A stretch of DNA of 64,000 nucleotides from Actinostola sp. cb2023 (lineage: Eukaryota > Cnidaria > Anthozoa > Actiniaria > Actinostolidae), in the NCBI GenBank assembly GCA_033675265.1, contig JAUJYZ010000434.1, forward strand, positions 186,001-250,000. Reading direction: 5' to 3'. The notes beneath the pieces were generated by a model, which searched no databases, was not told where the DNA came from, and worked only from the letters and a program-made list of their open reading frames with translations. A program made the position numbers and the translations under genes. Below are positions 44,619-54,736 of this stretch, piece by piece. Each line of letters opens with the position of its first letter. The stretch's first letter is position 1.

Positions 44619-44970
44619 GAGGGTTTATCACGTAATTTCAAAACTCATAGGACAAAAAAATAATTATCATAGCTGGAGAGAGCTCGTTGAAATTAGTAAA
44701 AAAGTTTGGAAAAGATCGCTTCGCAAATTGCGAAGATATGAATTTTCAAAAATCGAAATTCTGTATGAAAACCTTTGTTGGAGGTAAGAGTTGCTTCTAA
44801 GCGTAAATTTTCAAAGGTTTTCATATAAAATTTCGATTTTGAAAATTCATATTTTCGCAATCTGTGAAGCGATCTTTTCCAAACTTCACATTTTTACTAA
44901 TTTCAACGAGCTCTCTCCATCTATGATAATCATTTGTTTGTCCTATGAGTTTTGACATTACGTGACCCTC
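44619..44970. repeat. foldback element, about 160-bp arms
   Basis: GAGGGTTTATCACGTAATTT to CTTCGCAAATTGCGAA mirrored on the far side up to ATTACGTGACCCTC. The frame 44548-44787 lies in one arm and is not a gene. Confidence 0.85.
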
Positions 44971-45294
44971 ATTATATCATGTCCATAAAGCGTAATTAAA
45001 AAATAAATGGCCGATAAGCTCAACATGACATGCAATCGCCTGCTGTCGGTGAATGAAATCCATGTATTGGATGAAAATCTAGCTTGTTGGGAAGGGGACT
45101 TCCATATACAAGTGATGGGGATGCTCATTGTACCTTTTAGGAGCTAAAATCGTAGTTAATTTGGCCCCGTTTAGAGTTATCCCTTGGGGGGAGGGAGGGG
45201 GGATTATTTGTTGCCACGCCCAAACCTTTCAGGGGTTATTTTCGTTTTTATTTGAAACAAAATGCATATACATCATGAAATCATTCGGCAGCCA

Positions 45295-45455
45295 GAGGCG
45301 TACCCAGGATTTTCCATTGGGAGGTCACACTCCATATCGTTCACTACCAAATTCCCCCTTCCCCTCCTCAAACATATAAATCTTTAAAAAGAGTGGACCC
45401 AGAGGAAGGGGGGTCACAGGCACACTGTGACCTCCCCCTGCCTATACGCCCCTGG
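45295..45455. repeat. dispersed repeat, copy 2 (copy 1 at 20118-20310)
   Basis: Same order of blocks as copy 1: CCATATCGTTCAC, CCCTCCTCAAACATATAAAT, CCCAGAGGAAGGGGG, TGTGACCTCCCCCTG. Confidence 0.75.
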
Positions 45456-45592
45456 CGCCTTTGAGTCAGTTTGCAATGCAAATTATGTGTATTTTAGTCA
45501 ATGGATATTTTTACATATTAAAAAAATGAATTGTTCAGCAATGAATGAATATCTCTCTGTATTCATAGCATTTCTAGAGGCTGATCACATAC

Positions 45593-48500
45593 ATGGACGC
45601 CAGTAACTCACAGATAGTTGAACTAGATTCCATGGTAACAGAAGCACCTCCTGAGCCTGTTATAACTACAAGGGGGACACACTTTACTAGAGCCGATGGC
45701 CCTTGTTCATGGATCATGTGTGTAGTTATTCTATCCAGTTGTCTTATTGTTTATGGTTGCTCATCAACATATGGGATTCTATTTCCAGCTATTTTGAAGG
45801 AATTCAAATCTGGAAAAGCAGTAACTGGTGAGAATCATAAGATCCTAGGAATGTTCAGGTGCAGGGATAGGCCCTTGGGGGGGGGGGGGGGGGTACTAGG
45901 CCCTTGGGGGGGGGGGGGGGTACTCAGGGGTATCAGTGACAGGGAGGTGCGAAGACTTTTTGGGGTTTGAAATTCACGATTTTGGGTTACGATTTTGGGC
46001 CGTTGGCCATTTTTGGGGTCTTGTTTTTGGGGAGCTAGGTGTCTGATTTAAATTTTGTGGAGCCTCCATATTAAACACAACTACATATCAAGCCAGACCT
46101 GGTTTAGTAGCATACTAGGATATGAAACCAAGTAAGAAATAAATAATAATAGTCATCAAAAGTAATTCATATTCTAGATATTTAAATTTTAAAATCCCAA
46201 AAATCCCTTCTTTGTCACCTGCCCCTCATAAATGGCCCTGCCCCTTATAATGCCCCTGCCAGTTCATAATGCACCTGCCCCTCATAAATGGCCCTACTCC
46301 TTATAATGCCCCTGCCAGTTCATAATGCACCTGCCCCTCATAAATGGTCCTGCCCCTTATAATGCCCCTGCCAGTTCATAATGCACCTGCCCCTCATAAA
46401 TGGCCCAGCCCCTTATAATGCCCCTGCCAGTTCATAATGCACCTGCCCCTCATAAATGGCCCTGCCCCTTATAATGCCCCTGCCAGTTCATAATGCTCCT
46501 GCCCCTCATAAATGGCCCTACTCCTTATAATGCCCCTGCCAGTTCATAATGCACCTGCCCCTCATAAATGGTCCTGCCCCTTATAATGCTCCTGCCAGTT
46601 CATAATGCACCTGCCCCTCATAAATGGCCCTGCCCCTTATAATGCCCCTGCCAGTTCATAATGCACGTGCCCTTCATAATGGCCCTGCCCCTCATAATGC
46701 TCCTGCCCTTCACAATGGCCCTGCCCTTCATAATGCTCCTGCCCTTCATAATGCTCCTGCCCTTCATAATGCCCCTGCCCTTCATAATGGCCCTGCCCTT
46801 CATAATGGCCCTGCCCTTCATAATGCTCCTGCCCTTCATAATGCCCCTGCCCTTCATAATGCTCCTGCCCTTCACAATGCCCCTGCCCTTCATAATGCCC
46901 CTGCCCTTCATAATGCCGCTGCCCTTCATAATGGTCCTGTACCTTATAATGGTCCTGCCCTTCACAATGCCTCTGCCCTTCATAATGCTCCTGCCCTTCA
47001 TAATGCTCCTGCCCTTCATAATGCCCCTGCCTTCATAATGCTCCTGCCCTTCATAATGCCCCTGCCCTTCATAATGCCCCTGCCCTTCATAATGGCCCTG
47101 CCCTTCATAATGGCCCTGTCCTTCATAATGCCCCTGCCCTTCATAATGCCCCTGCCCTTCATAATGGCCCTGTCCTTCATAATGGCCCTGCCCTTCATAA
47201 TGCCCCTGCCCTTCATAATGCTCCTGCCCTTCATAATGCCCCTGCCCTTCACAATGCCCCTGCCCTTCATAATGCCCCTGCCCTTCATAATGCCCCTGCC
47301 CTTCATAATGCCCCTGCCCTTCATAATGCTCCTGCCCTTCATAATGCCCCTGCCCTTCATAATGGCCCTGCCCTTCATAATGCCCCTGCCCTTCATAATG
47401 CCCCTGCCCTTCATAATGCTCCTGCCTTTCATAATGCTCCTGCCCTTCATAATGCCCCTGCCCTTCATAATGGCCCTGCCCTTCATAATGCTCCTGCCCT
47501 TCATAATGCCCCTGCCCTTCATAATGCTCCTGCCCTTCACAATGCCCCTGCCCTTCATAATGCCCCTGCCCTTCATAATGGTCCTGTACCTTATAATGCT
47601 CCTGCCCTTCACAATGCCTCTGCCCTTCATAATGCTCCTGCCCTTCATAATGCTCCTGCCCGTCATAATGTACAGGCCGTGCCTTTCAGCACTTCAAGTC
47701 CCTTTCGCGCAACCGAGTCCCTTTCGCGCAGTTTTACATACCTCACGCAGTTTGGCGTTTGTGGTGAGAGCGGAAGTGGAAAAAGAGGAAGTGGTGATTG
47801 ACGTTTGGGAGTGAGGTCAAACTTGAGCAGATTAAAAAAAGGGTTTTGTCAAAATTGAAATCAATCATGAGCGAGGTTCAAAGAACAGGGACGAAATTAA
47901 AGAGATATAGTGGGAGCGGTTGGATTGCAATATGGCAGTTCGTATTGGAACTTCTGCAAGACGAGAGCGAAGTAGTGGAGTGGACAGAGAGAGAGAAATA
48001 TGAGTTCAAGGTGACCCAACCAGAGGTGATGGCTTGGAAGTGGGGAGAGAGTAGAAAGAAAGTAAAAGAAAATTACATGTCAGTCCCGAAGTTCGTCCGT
48101 GCGCTCGGTTATTACAAAAATAACCTCATATCGAAAGTGGAAGGAGAAGAGATGGTGTACCGCTTCGGCTGTGACATTGAAGAGCTGGTGGGATTCGATC
48201 CGTGTGACCTGTCTTCGTTTGAAGAAAATTGGAATGGTGTAGAGAAGTTATTTGGGTTTGAATAAATTAGCATCAGCTTTGTGTGACAAAAGTGATATGT
48301 TTGTCGAAGGTTCGGTCATAAAACGATGACAGAGAAGACAAAAAGACGTACAAGGGGACCATGCCGTTTAGAAAAGTATCAGGGAAGCGGGCCTATTCAA
48401 TTATGGCAATTTGTTTTGGATCTTCTGTTGAAGAAAGACAAAGTGATCGAGTGGACAAGGAGAGAAAAATTTGAATTCCGGGTGTTGAATGCACGGTTGA

Positions 48501-51500
48501 TCGCATCGATGTGGGGAAAGACAAAAGCAATTACTGACATGACTTACGAGAAGTTGGCCCGTGGGATCCGATATTACAGAGGAAAGAATATCATGTCGAA
48601 AGTGCATGGAGAAGGGACGAGGTACGTTTTCCGCTTCGATTGTGACATCGTGAAGATATTGGGGTTTGATCCAACTTCGGAGGACGATCCAACTTCGGTG
48701 GAGGAAGATTGGGAGTTTCTAAAGAAATCCTTTGGTCTGATAGAATAAATAGAGAGAGAGAGAATGGAGAAAGACGGTATTGTGACGTAACTCTCTCTCT
48801 GTCCACTCCACCCCTTCGCTCTCCAGCAAAAGTTCTAATATGAACTGCCATATTGCAATCCAACCGCTCCCACTATATCTCTTTAATTTCGTCCCTGTTC
48901 TTTGAACCTCGCTCATGATTGATTTCAATTTTGACAAAACCCTTTTTTTAATCTGCTCAAGTTTGACCTCACTTCCAAACGTCAATCACCACTTCCTCTT
49001 TTTCCACTTCCGCTCTCACCACAAACGCCAAACTGCGTGAGGTATGTAAAACTGCGCGAAAGGGACTCGGTTGCGCTAAAGGGACTTGAAGTGCTGAAAG
49101 GCACGGCCTGTACTGTCCCCTATGCTACTCCTGTCCTTCATAATCCTCCTGCCCTTCATAATGGCCCTGCCCTTCATAATGCCCCTGCCCTTCACAATGG
49201 CCCTGCCCTTCATAATGGCCCTGCCCTTCATAATGCCCCTGCCCTTCACAATGGCCCTGCCCTTCATAATGGCCCTGCCCTTCATAATGGCCCTGCCCTT
49301 CATAATGGCCCTGCCCTTCATAAAGGCCCTGCCCTTCACAATGCCCCTGCCCTTCATAATGCCCATGCCTTCATAATGGCCCTGCCCTTCATAATGGCCC
49401 TGTACCTTATAATGCTCCTGCCCTTCATAATGCCCCTGCCCTTCATAATGCCCTTGCCCTTCACAATGCCCCTGCCCTTCATAATGCCCCTGCCCTTCAT
49501 AATGGCCCTGCCCTTCATAATGGCCCTGTACCTTATAATGCCCCTGCCCTTCACAATGCTCCTGCCCTTCATAATGCTCCTGCCCTTCATAATGTCCCTG
49601 CCCTTCATAATGGCCCTGCCCTTCATAATGTCCCTGCCATTCATAATGGCCCTATCCTTCATAATGGCACTGTACCTTATAATGCTCCTAGGCCTGCCCT
49701 TCATAATGGCTCTGCCCCTTATAATACTCCTGCCCTTCATAATTCCCCTGTCCCCCATAATGCCTCGCCTGGTCCTAATAATGCCCCTGCCCCTAGTAAG
49801 ATGAGCCACACCCTTTACATTGCTTAATGTAGGCTCACCCCTCCCCACAATGTCTATGATGTGAAAAATTGGAAAATTGAACTTTCTTTTTCAATTCTAC
49901 AGCAATTCCAGGTTCCTTGGCTCTAGCGAGTAGTGGATTACTTGGTCCCATTACTGGAAGATTTTATGATCACTTTGGTTGCTATTGGTCGTTTCTTGTT
50001 GGTGGACTTCTAAGTAGTATTGGCCTTGTTGCTTCATCGTTTGCACCAAACTGTGGTGTACTCATTCTTACATTTGGTCTGGTTTTTGGCTTGGGTCTCT
50101 CTCTGATCTTTCTGTGCTCCTTACTGGTTATACCACAGTATTTTGATAAGTATATTTTCCAAGCGAGGACCATAGTTTCTGTTGGGCCTGGAGCAGCATT
50201 ATTAGTAATGAGCCCGGTTGTTCAAGTTCTTTACAAAACTTTAGGCTGGAGAGACTCAATGTTATGCATGGCTGGGCTGTCACTCTCAGCATGCCTGGTT
50301 GGTTGTAGAATGTATCCCAAGAAAAATGGACATAAAACAACAGGACAAAGCCAGAGACAGCATGAGACTACAAGTAGCTGTAGCCTTAAGAATATCATCG
50401 ATTGCTCTGTGTTTAAAAACCAAGTGTTTGTCTTGACGGCGATAATGGTTCCCATTACATCACTCGGGCAAACCATGCCTTTCGTTCATATGGTAAGAAG
50501 CTTTATAATATTGCAACAATATAACGCGCGCTCCGATTGGCAGCATATCTATGAACTATTTACCCATGGGTTACACGCACACGTCATCTTGACTTTGGAA
50601 TAACATTTGATCACTTATATAACGCGCGCGCTCATTGGCTAAGATATCTATGAACTATTTACCCATGGGTTGCACGCTATTATTGGTTGCCATATTATAA
50701 ATCAATTAGTCAAAACGCGTCCATGCGCCCATAGCGTTATAGACGCACGAAAGAAAATACACCTATTCCAAATATCGTTGTCAAGGCCGAAAGCAACAAG
50801 AAGCTGACGACCGCAAAGGACTTTGGGAATCTCCTAATTAATTTTATTTATCCGTGGTACTTGAGAAGTTATCCCTACGAGCGTTGAATAGCAATCATTT
50901 GGAACTATTCGGCCATTTGAAAATGCATGTTGTCAAAATGTCTACGGATGAATAAATGAATAAGAAGAAAGTCCCAATGCCCTTTGCGGTCGTCAGCTTC
51001 TTGCTTGTTGCTTTCGGCGGGGACAACGATTTTTGGAATAGGTGTATAAAGAACTCTTAGCAAGCTAGAGTCGCACTCGGTGTTGATCGCTTTGAACATT
51101 TTACAATTAATTTATAATGGTAATTCAAACAGCACCAAACCCTGTTTTACCCTGATTTTCATGAGCCGTCTGGACATAAGGCTCATGCAACCCGTCAAAA
51201 AAAAAAAATTTTGGATGACGCCCAACAAGACGTCGTTGTATGGCCGAACAGCCGAAAACTTGCGTCAAATTTTATGAAAATGTTATTTCAGCAAGGTACA
51301 GTAGAACGCAAGTCATCGCAGGTTGCCATACGAAGTACGCAAAATTGCTGCGTGATTTGCATTTGCGTGTCATTTTGTCATGTGGATTATATTTTTATTT
51401 TCTCGAAGGCAAAGTATTGCGATAATCTTGGTATTGAAAGCGAGCGTTCATCCTGGATCTACTTCACTATTGGACTATCCTCACCGGCTTCTTTGTCGAC

Positions 51501-52221
51501 TAGTGGTTGGAAAGTATGGCGATACTGGAATAATTTCCCTCCCTCACATCTACCAATTAGGTGCTTATCTTCTAGGAGTAGATAACTTATTACTCCATCT
51601 ATTAAAGGAGTACTACCTGCTTATACTGTATGGTGTAGTCTACGGCGTTGGTGAAGGATTGACATTTACTCCCACAATGCATATGGTAATGAATTCGTTC
51701 CCCTTAGAAAGACGAGGTGCCGGATATGGATTATACGTGTCTTTTGTGTCTCTTTCCTACGCATTTGGGCCTCCGTTGTCAGGTAATAATAAAATAAAAA
51801 ATAAAAATAAAAAAAATATTAAAAATAATAAAATAAAAATAATCATAATCATGATAATAATAATATAATAATAATAAAAATAATAGTTATAAATGATGGT
51901 AGCGCAATGGTGGTAGTAATGATGATGATTGACGAGTAGTGGCGCAAAAGGACACCAGTCCTATTACTCCCCCAGACTAATAGTATACCCCACACCTACC
52001 TTCATCGTTTACTGATAGCCGCTCTTTCTTTATCTTCAGGTTTTATAGCCGACAAGACTGGATCTTATAGTTTTTCATTATACACCGCTGGCTCGTTAGA
52101 GATCGTGGGCGCAAGTCTTCAATTCCTTGCTACATTTATGAACAAACGCGATCGAAATGACATTTCTATTGACCCAGCGGATGCGAAGTTACTCGTTGTA
52201 CTAAAGGAGACTGTTTTATAG
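45593..52221 (+). CDS. monocarboxylate transporter-like MFS protein (SLC16 family), four exons
   Basis: Plasma-membrane transporter of the major facilitator superfamily, SLC16-like. Exons: 45593-45827, 49903-50492, 51409-51782, 52040-52221; about 460 residues. The N-terminus leads into TM1 (SWIMCVVILSSCLIVYG, then GILFPAILKEF as in SLC16). Exon 2 holds TM2-6 (GLLGPITGRFYDHFGCYWSF with a loop typical of MFS, YPKKNG before the central loop). Exon 3 holds TM7-11 (CDNLGIESERSSWIYFTIGL, RLVVGKYGD, GVGEGLTFTPTMHMV, ERRGAGYGLYVSF); exon 4 ends the protein. Exon 3 shows a net +1 base: it starts in phase 0 with AKYCDNLG but the second half (from RLVVGKYGD, about 51505) is one base out of step. The other phases fit. 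This is an assembly error, a polymorphism or an early pseudogene. Intron 1 is 4 kb and holds the ETS cassette. Substrate unknown. Confidence 0.85.
46200..47670. repeat. minisatellite left of the ETS cassette (CCTGCCCTTCATAATG units)
   Basis: Two sub-arrays. 46200-46680 has units of about 57-60 bp (CCCCTCATAAATGGCCC, TTATAATGCCCCTGCCAGTT, CATAATGCAC). 46680-47670 has about 55 units of 18 bp (CATAATGCCCCTGCCCTT with variable GCT/GGC positions). Long Pro/Phe/Ile/Met frames here are repeat translations. Confidence 0.95.
47867..48265 (+). CDS. small intronless ETS-domain protein 1
   Basis: 132 residues from the ATG at 47867. Nearly the whole protein is one ETS DNA-binding domain: IAIWQFVLELLQD (helix 1), VVEWTEREKYEFKV, VMAWKWGESRKK (helix 2), YMSVPKFVRALGYYKNNLIS (recognition helix) and VYRFGCDIEEL. 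In canonical ETS proteins the recognition helix has RGLRYYY, whose two arginines contact GGA. Here it is RALGYY, so the second arginine is a glycine and DNA binding may be weakened or altered. The frame stays open upstream into the arm but without an ATG. The first 42 codons lie in the left inverted repeat. Gene 2 follows 60 bp downstream on the same strand. Confidence 0.8.
   Translation: MSEVQRTGTKLKRYSGSGWIAIWQFVLELLQDESEVVEWTEREKYEFKVTQPEVMAWKWGESRKKVKENYMSVPKFVRALGYYKNNLISKVEGEEMVYRFGCDIEELVGFDPCDLSSFEENWNGVEKLFGFE
48326..48748 (+). CDS. small intronless ETS-domain protein 2
   Basis: 140 residues, ATG at 48326. Basic N-terminus (TEKTKRRTRG) then a full ETS domain: IQLWQFVLDLLLKK, VIEWTRREKFEFRV, RLIASMWGKTKA, YEKLARGIRYYRGKNIMSKV and YVFRFDCDIVKILGFDP. 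Both GGA-contacting arginines (RGIRYY) are kept, so this copy looks competent for sequence-specific binding. It is related to gene 1 but clearly diverged, and ends in an acidic tail. It lies wholly between the two inverted arms. Confidence 0.82.
   Translation: MTEKTKRRTRGPCRLEKYQGSGPIQLWQFVLDLLLKKDKVIEWTRREKFEFRVLNARLIASMWGKTKAITDMTYEKLARGIRYYRGKNIMSKVHGEGTRYVFRFDCDIVKILGFDPTSEDDPTSVEEDWEFLKKSFGLIE
48719..48916 (-). pseudogene. truncated inverted third copy of the ETS gene 1 start
   Basis: The right arm repeats on the minus strand the start of gene 1 (MSEVQRTGTKLKRYSG, GWIAIWQFILELLLES, GVEWTERE) and then leaves homology at about 48790, running 24 codons into unrelated sequence. Helices 2-3 of the ETS domain are absent. 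It may be only the inverted-repeat arm. Confidence 0.75.
49120..49800. repeat. minisatellite right of the ETS cassette
   Basis: Continuation of the 18-bp CATAATGCCCCTGCCCTT array in the same orientation as on the left, with more degenerate units towards 49800. Confidence 0.95.
50518..50695. repeat. tandem duplication in SLC16-like intron 2
   Basis: ATAACGCGCGCTC, ATTGGC and ATCTATGAACTATTTACCCA, ending in CATGGGTTACACGC-type sequence, occur twice about 100 bp apart. Confidence 0.7.
50758..51046. mobile_element. MITE with TA-flanked CACCTATTCCAAA ends, copy 1
   Basis: TACACCTATTCCAAATATCG and CGATTTTTGGAATAGGTGTA form the ends, with long arms through GCCGAAAGCAACAAG and GCTGACGACCGCAAAG. Copy 2 at 53481-53772 is nearly identical. 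TA flanks on both copies suggest a Tc1/mariner-type TA target. It lies in SLC16-like intron 2. Confidence 0.85.
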
Positions 52222-52839
52222 AATTATCTTTGAATTCTCCGAATGAGACCGCAAACCATAGCTAACGCAGGCGCAACACTAGATTTCAGCCGTTCGAAGG
52301 TGAAAATAGATTTTATTTTCAATGGAAGAGAAAGATGTGCAAAACCTACTTGTGTATTTGCATGCAGATTGGTATATTTTGAATGAATTATTTAATATCT
52401 ACAGTTTTAAAAAATTCGGCTAAAATATTGAACACTAACCAATTTAATTGATAAGAAATCACCAATAAATACTTTAAAAAGAAATGACAGGTAATTTGGA
52501 CGAGAAATTTTGGATGGATAAAATATATGATTCGCACACCGCACGCTCTTGTACTAAGTACTTGGTACTATGTACTATTTGAAAATTTAAAAAAATTGAA
52601 AATTAATGTTTTATGGGTTTTCGTGACCCGTTTTTGCACAATTAAAATAATTAAAATACAAATTCTACGATATACCAGCTATTCTACGATATACCAGCTA
52701 TTCTAAAGTTATTATCTAATATATGACGTGAGCTATAGTTGTCCTAGTTAGCTAGCTAGATCCATATGGATGCATTCTAGTTTTGAAGTACGTTAGTCCG
52801 TGTTGTGCGTTGCCATGGTTTCTAACAGTCATACGAAAT
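52222..52839. other. intergenic between convergent SLC16-like and HELZ2-like genes
   Basis: AT-rich, presumably the 3' UTRs of both genes. It has a short tandem duplication TTCTACGATATACCAGCTA near 52665-52700. No gene seen. Confidence 0.5.
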
Positions 52840-54665
52840 CTACTCGCTTGTTTCAGGCAATTCGTAATCTTCGACGATACAATGCTCCCTTTCGTAGCGG
52901 TCAAGCAAAGTCCCCCATGTTTCGTTCAATGAGAGTAGGTTTTTGTTCCCTGAAAATAATCAATGAAAAATAAAAATTAGTAAATAACTAACTATTTTTC
53001 TCTAGTGCTTGAGTAGTAGCAGCCTGCGTAGCTGACGGTCAGCGGATGTTTATCATCTGACCAGCTACACAGTCGAATAGAGAAAGTAGTTATACGAAGA
53101 TTTGAATATCACTACTGATATTATTGTAAACTATGTGAAAAATTCAATCACACAGCTACATTAGCGCGCGTTCGCTACAGGCTACTTCATGTAACTATCG
53201 GAAGGCATGGGATTGCTGTGTCAAGGGAGTTCATACCACAGGTAACCCAATACGTACCAATAACGCAGAGTCCATTCTTTGCACGTGTCAGTGCCACGTT
53301 GATCTGATGGTCGTCTGCAATAAAACCAATGTTTTCAGAGAGCCAGGACCAGGATGGCTCAGGATCGATATCGTTCTTTGGAAGAGAACGTACCAGTGAT
53401 ATAATTACATAATCCCATTCACTCCCTGTATGAGAATGGATATAAATGGATGGATGATTGGATGAATAAATGAATGATTATACACCTATTCCAAATATCG
53501 TTGTCCCCGCCGAAAGCAACAAGCAAGAAGCTGACGACCGCAAAGGACTTTGGGAATCTCCTAATTAATTAATTTATCCGTGGTATTTGAGAAGTTATCC
53601 CTACGAGCGTTGAATAGCAATCATTTGGAACTATTCGGCCATTTGAAAATGCATGTTGTCAAAATGTCTACGGATGTATAAATGAATAAGGAGAAAGTCC
53701 CAATGTTCTTTGCGGTCGTCAGCTTCGTGCTTGTTGCTTTCGGCGATGACAACGATTTTTGGAATAGGTGTATATTGTAAGAGCATTGAGAAGACTGGGT
53801 ACTAACTAATAACCATTGAGATATGATTGGATTCTATAGATCGAATTGTTGTTGTTGCTGACTGATGACGTCACAGGGCCCGCGGAGCAATTGAGATGTT
53901 GACAATATCATCTCCAATTTAAAAACTGTATAGCCTATCCAACGTGATGGGGATAGAACGTCGAGTCCATGCAAGTGATATTTCCGGCACTAGTCTTTCA
54001 TCGAGGGCAAACATCTCGAGAACCTTGTAACTTTGGCAGCCAATCAAAACACTCGAACCCAGTCTTCTAACATTTGCCACAGACCGCATTATTATTATCT
54101 ATTATATCAATCATACCACAGGCAGCCCAACCATTGTTTCTGAGGCTACTTATAATAGTCCCTTTTTGTAAAACCGCTGTACTTAGAACACGAAAAAATG
54201 TTGACATGAAACAATAGAAACAAGCTCTCCAGCACTTCTACCTTATTTACTATTTAACCTATTTACAATTTACACTATCATTTTATTCTCCTCCTTAATT
54301 TTATTTATCGATACAAAAAAACTTGTAATATTATGTAAAGTGCAAATAAAGTATTCTTCTTCTTCTAAAGAAAAAAAAACACTTTTGAATAAGCCAGTTC
54401 AGAGTTTAAGAATAAGGTTCAGTGCGCATGCGATTTTATCCCGATTATATCACCTTCTTTTGTTATTTAAAAATAACACAAACGTTAACAAAAGAAGGTG
54501 ATAAAATCGGGATAAAATCGCATGCGCACTGAACCTTATTCTTAAAATCCGAACTGGCTTATTGCACGGACTGATTTCTGAATCGAGGCTAAGCTTGTAC
54601 AAATGCGTCTCTTGTCAAGGATAGCGGTCAACTCTAAACAACGCGAAACTGGAGTATTAATAAAA

Positions 54666-54736
<71 letters not shown>

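Larger units (their letters stand above)
47671..49112. mobile_element. 1.44-kb inverted-repeat cassette carrying two ETS-domain genes
   Basis: The left arm (47671-about 47995) and right arm (about 48791-49112) are nearly identical inverted repeats, starting TACAGGCCGTGCCTTTCAGC on each strand. Read as TA|CAGG...CCTG|TA the ends fit a TA target duplication like Tc1/mariner-type elements. The cassette lies inside the CATAATG minisatellite, whose orientation is unchanged on both sides, so it looks inserted into the array. Each arm holds CGGAAGTGG and GAGGAAGTGG (left 47771-47779 and 47785-47794), which contain the GGAA(G/T) core bound by ETS proteins. The arms also contain the first about 130 nt of ETS gene 1. 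No transposase is present. Confidence 0.75.

Noticed and set aside
44548..44787. 79-codon open frame
   Set aside because: Falls within one arm of the foldback at 44619-44970.
47798..47866. Extended N-terminus for ETS gene 1
   Set aside because: The frame is open but has no ATG before 47867, so the extension would need a non-AUG start.
46618..49848. Frames of 125-396 codons rich in Pro/Phe/Ile/Met (plus strand) and Lys/Gly/Arg/Ile (minus strand) around the ETS cassette
   Set aside because: Pure translation of the 18-bp CATAATGCCCCTGCCCTT array.
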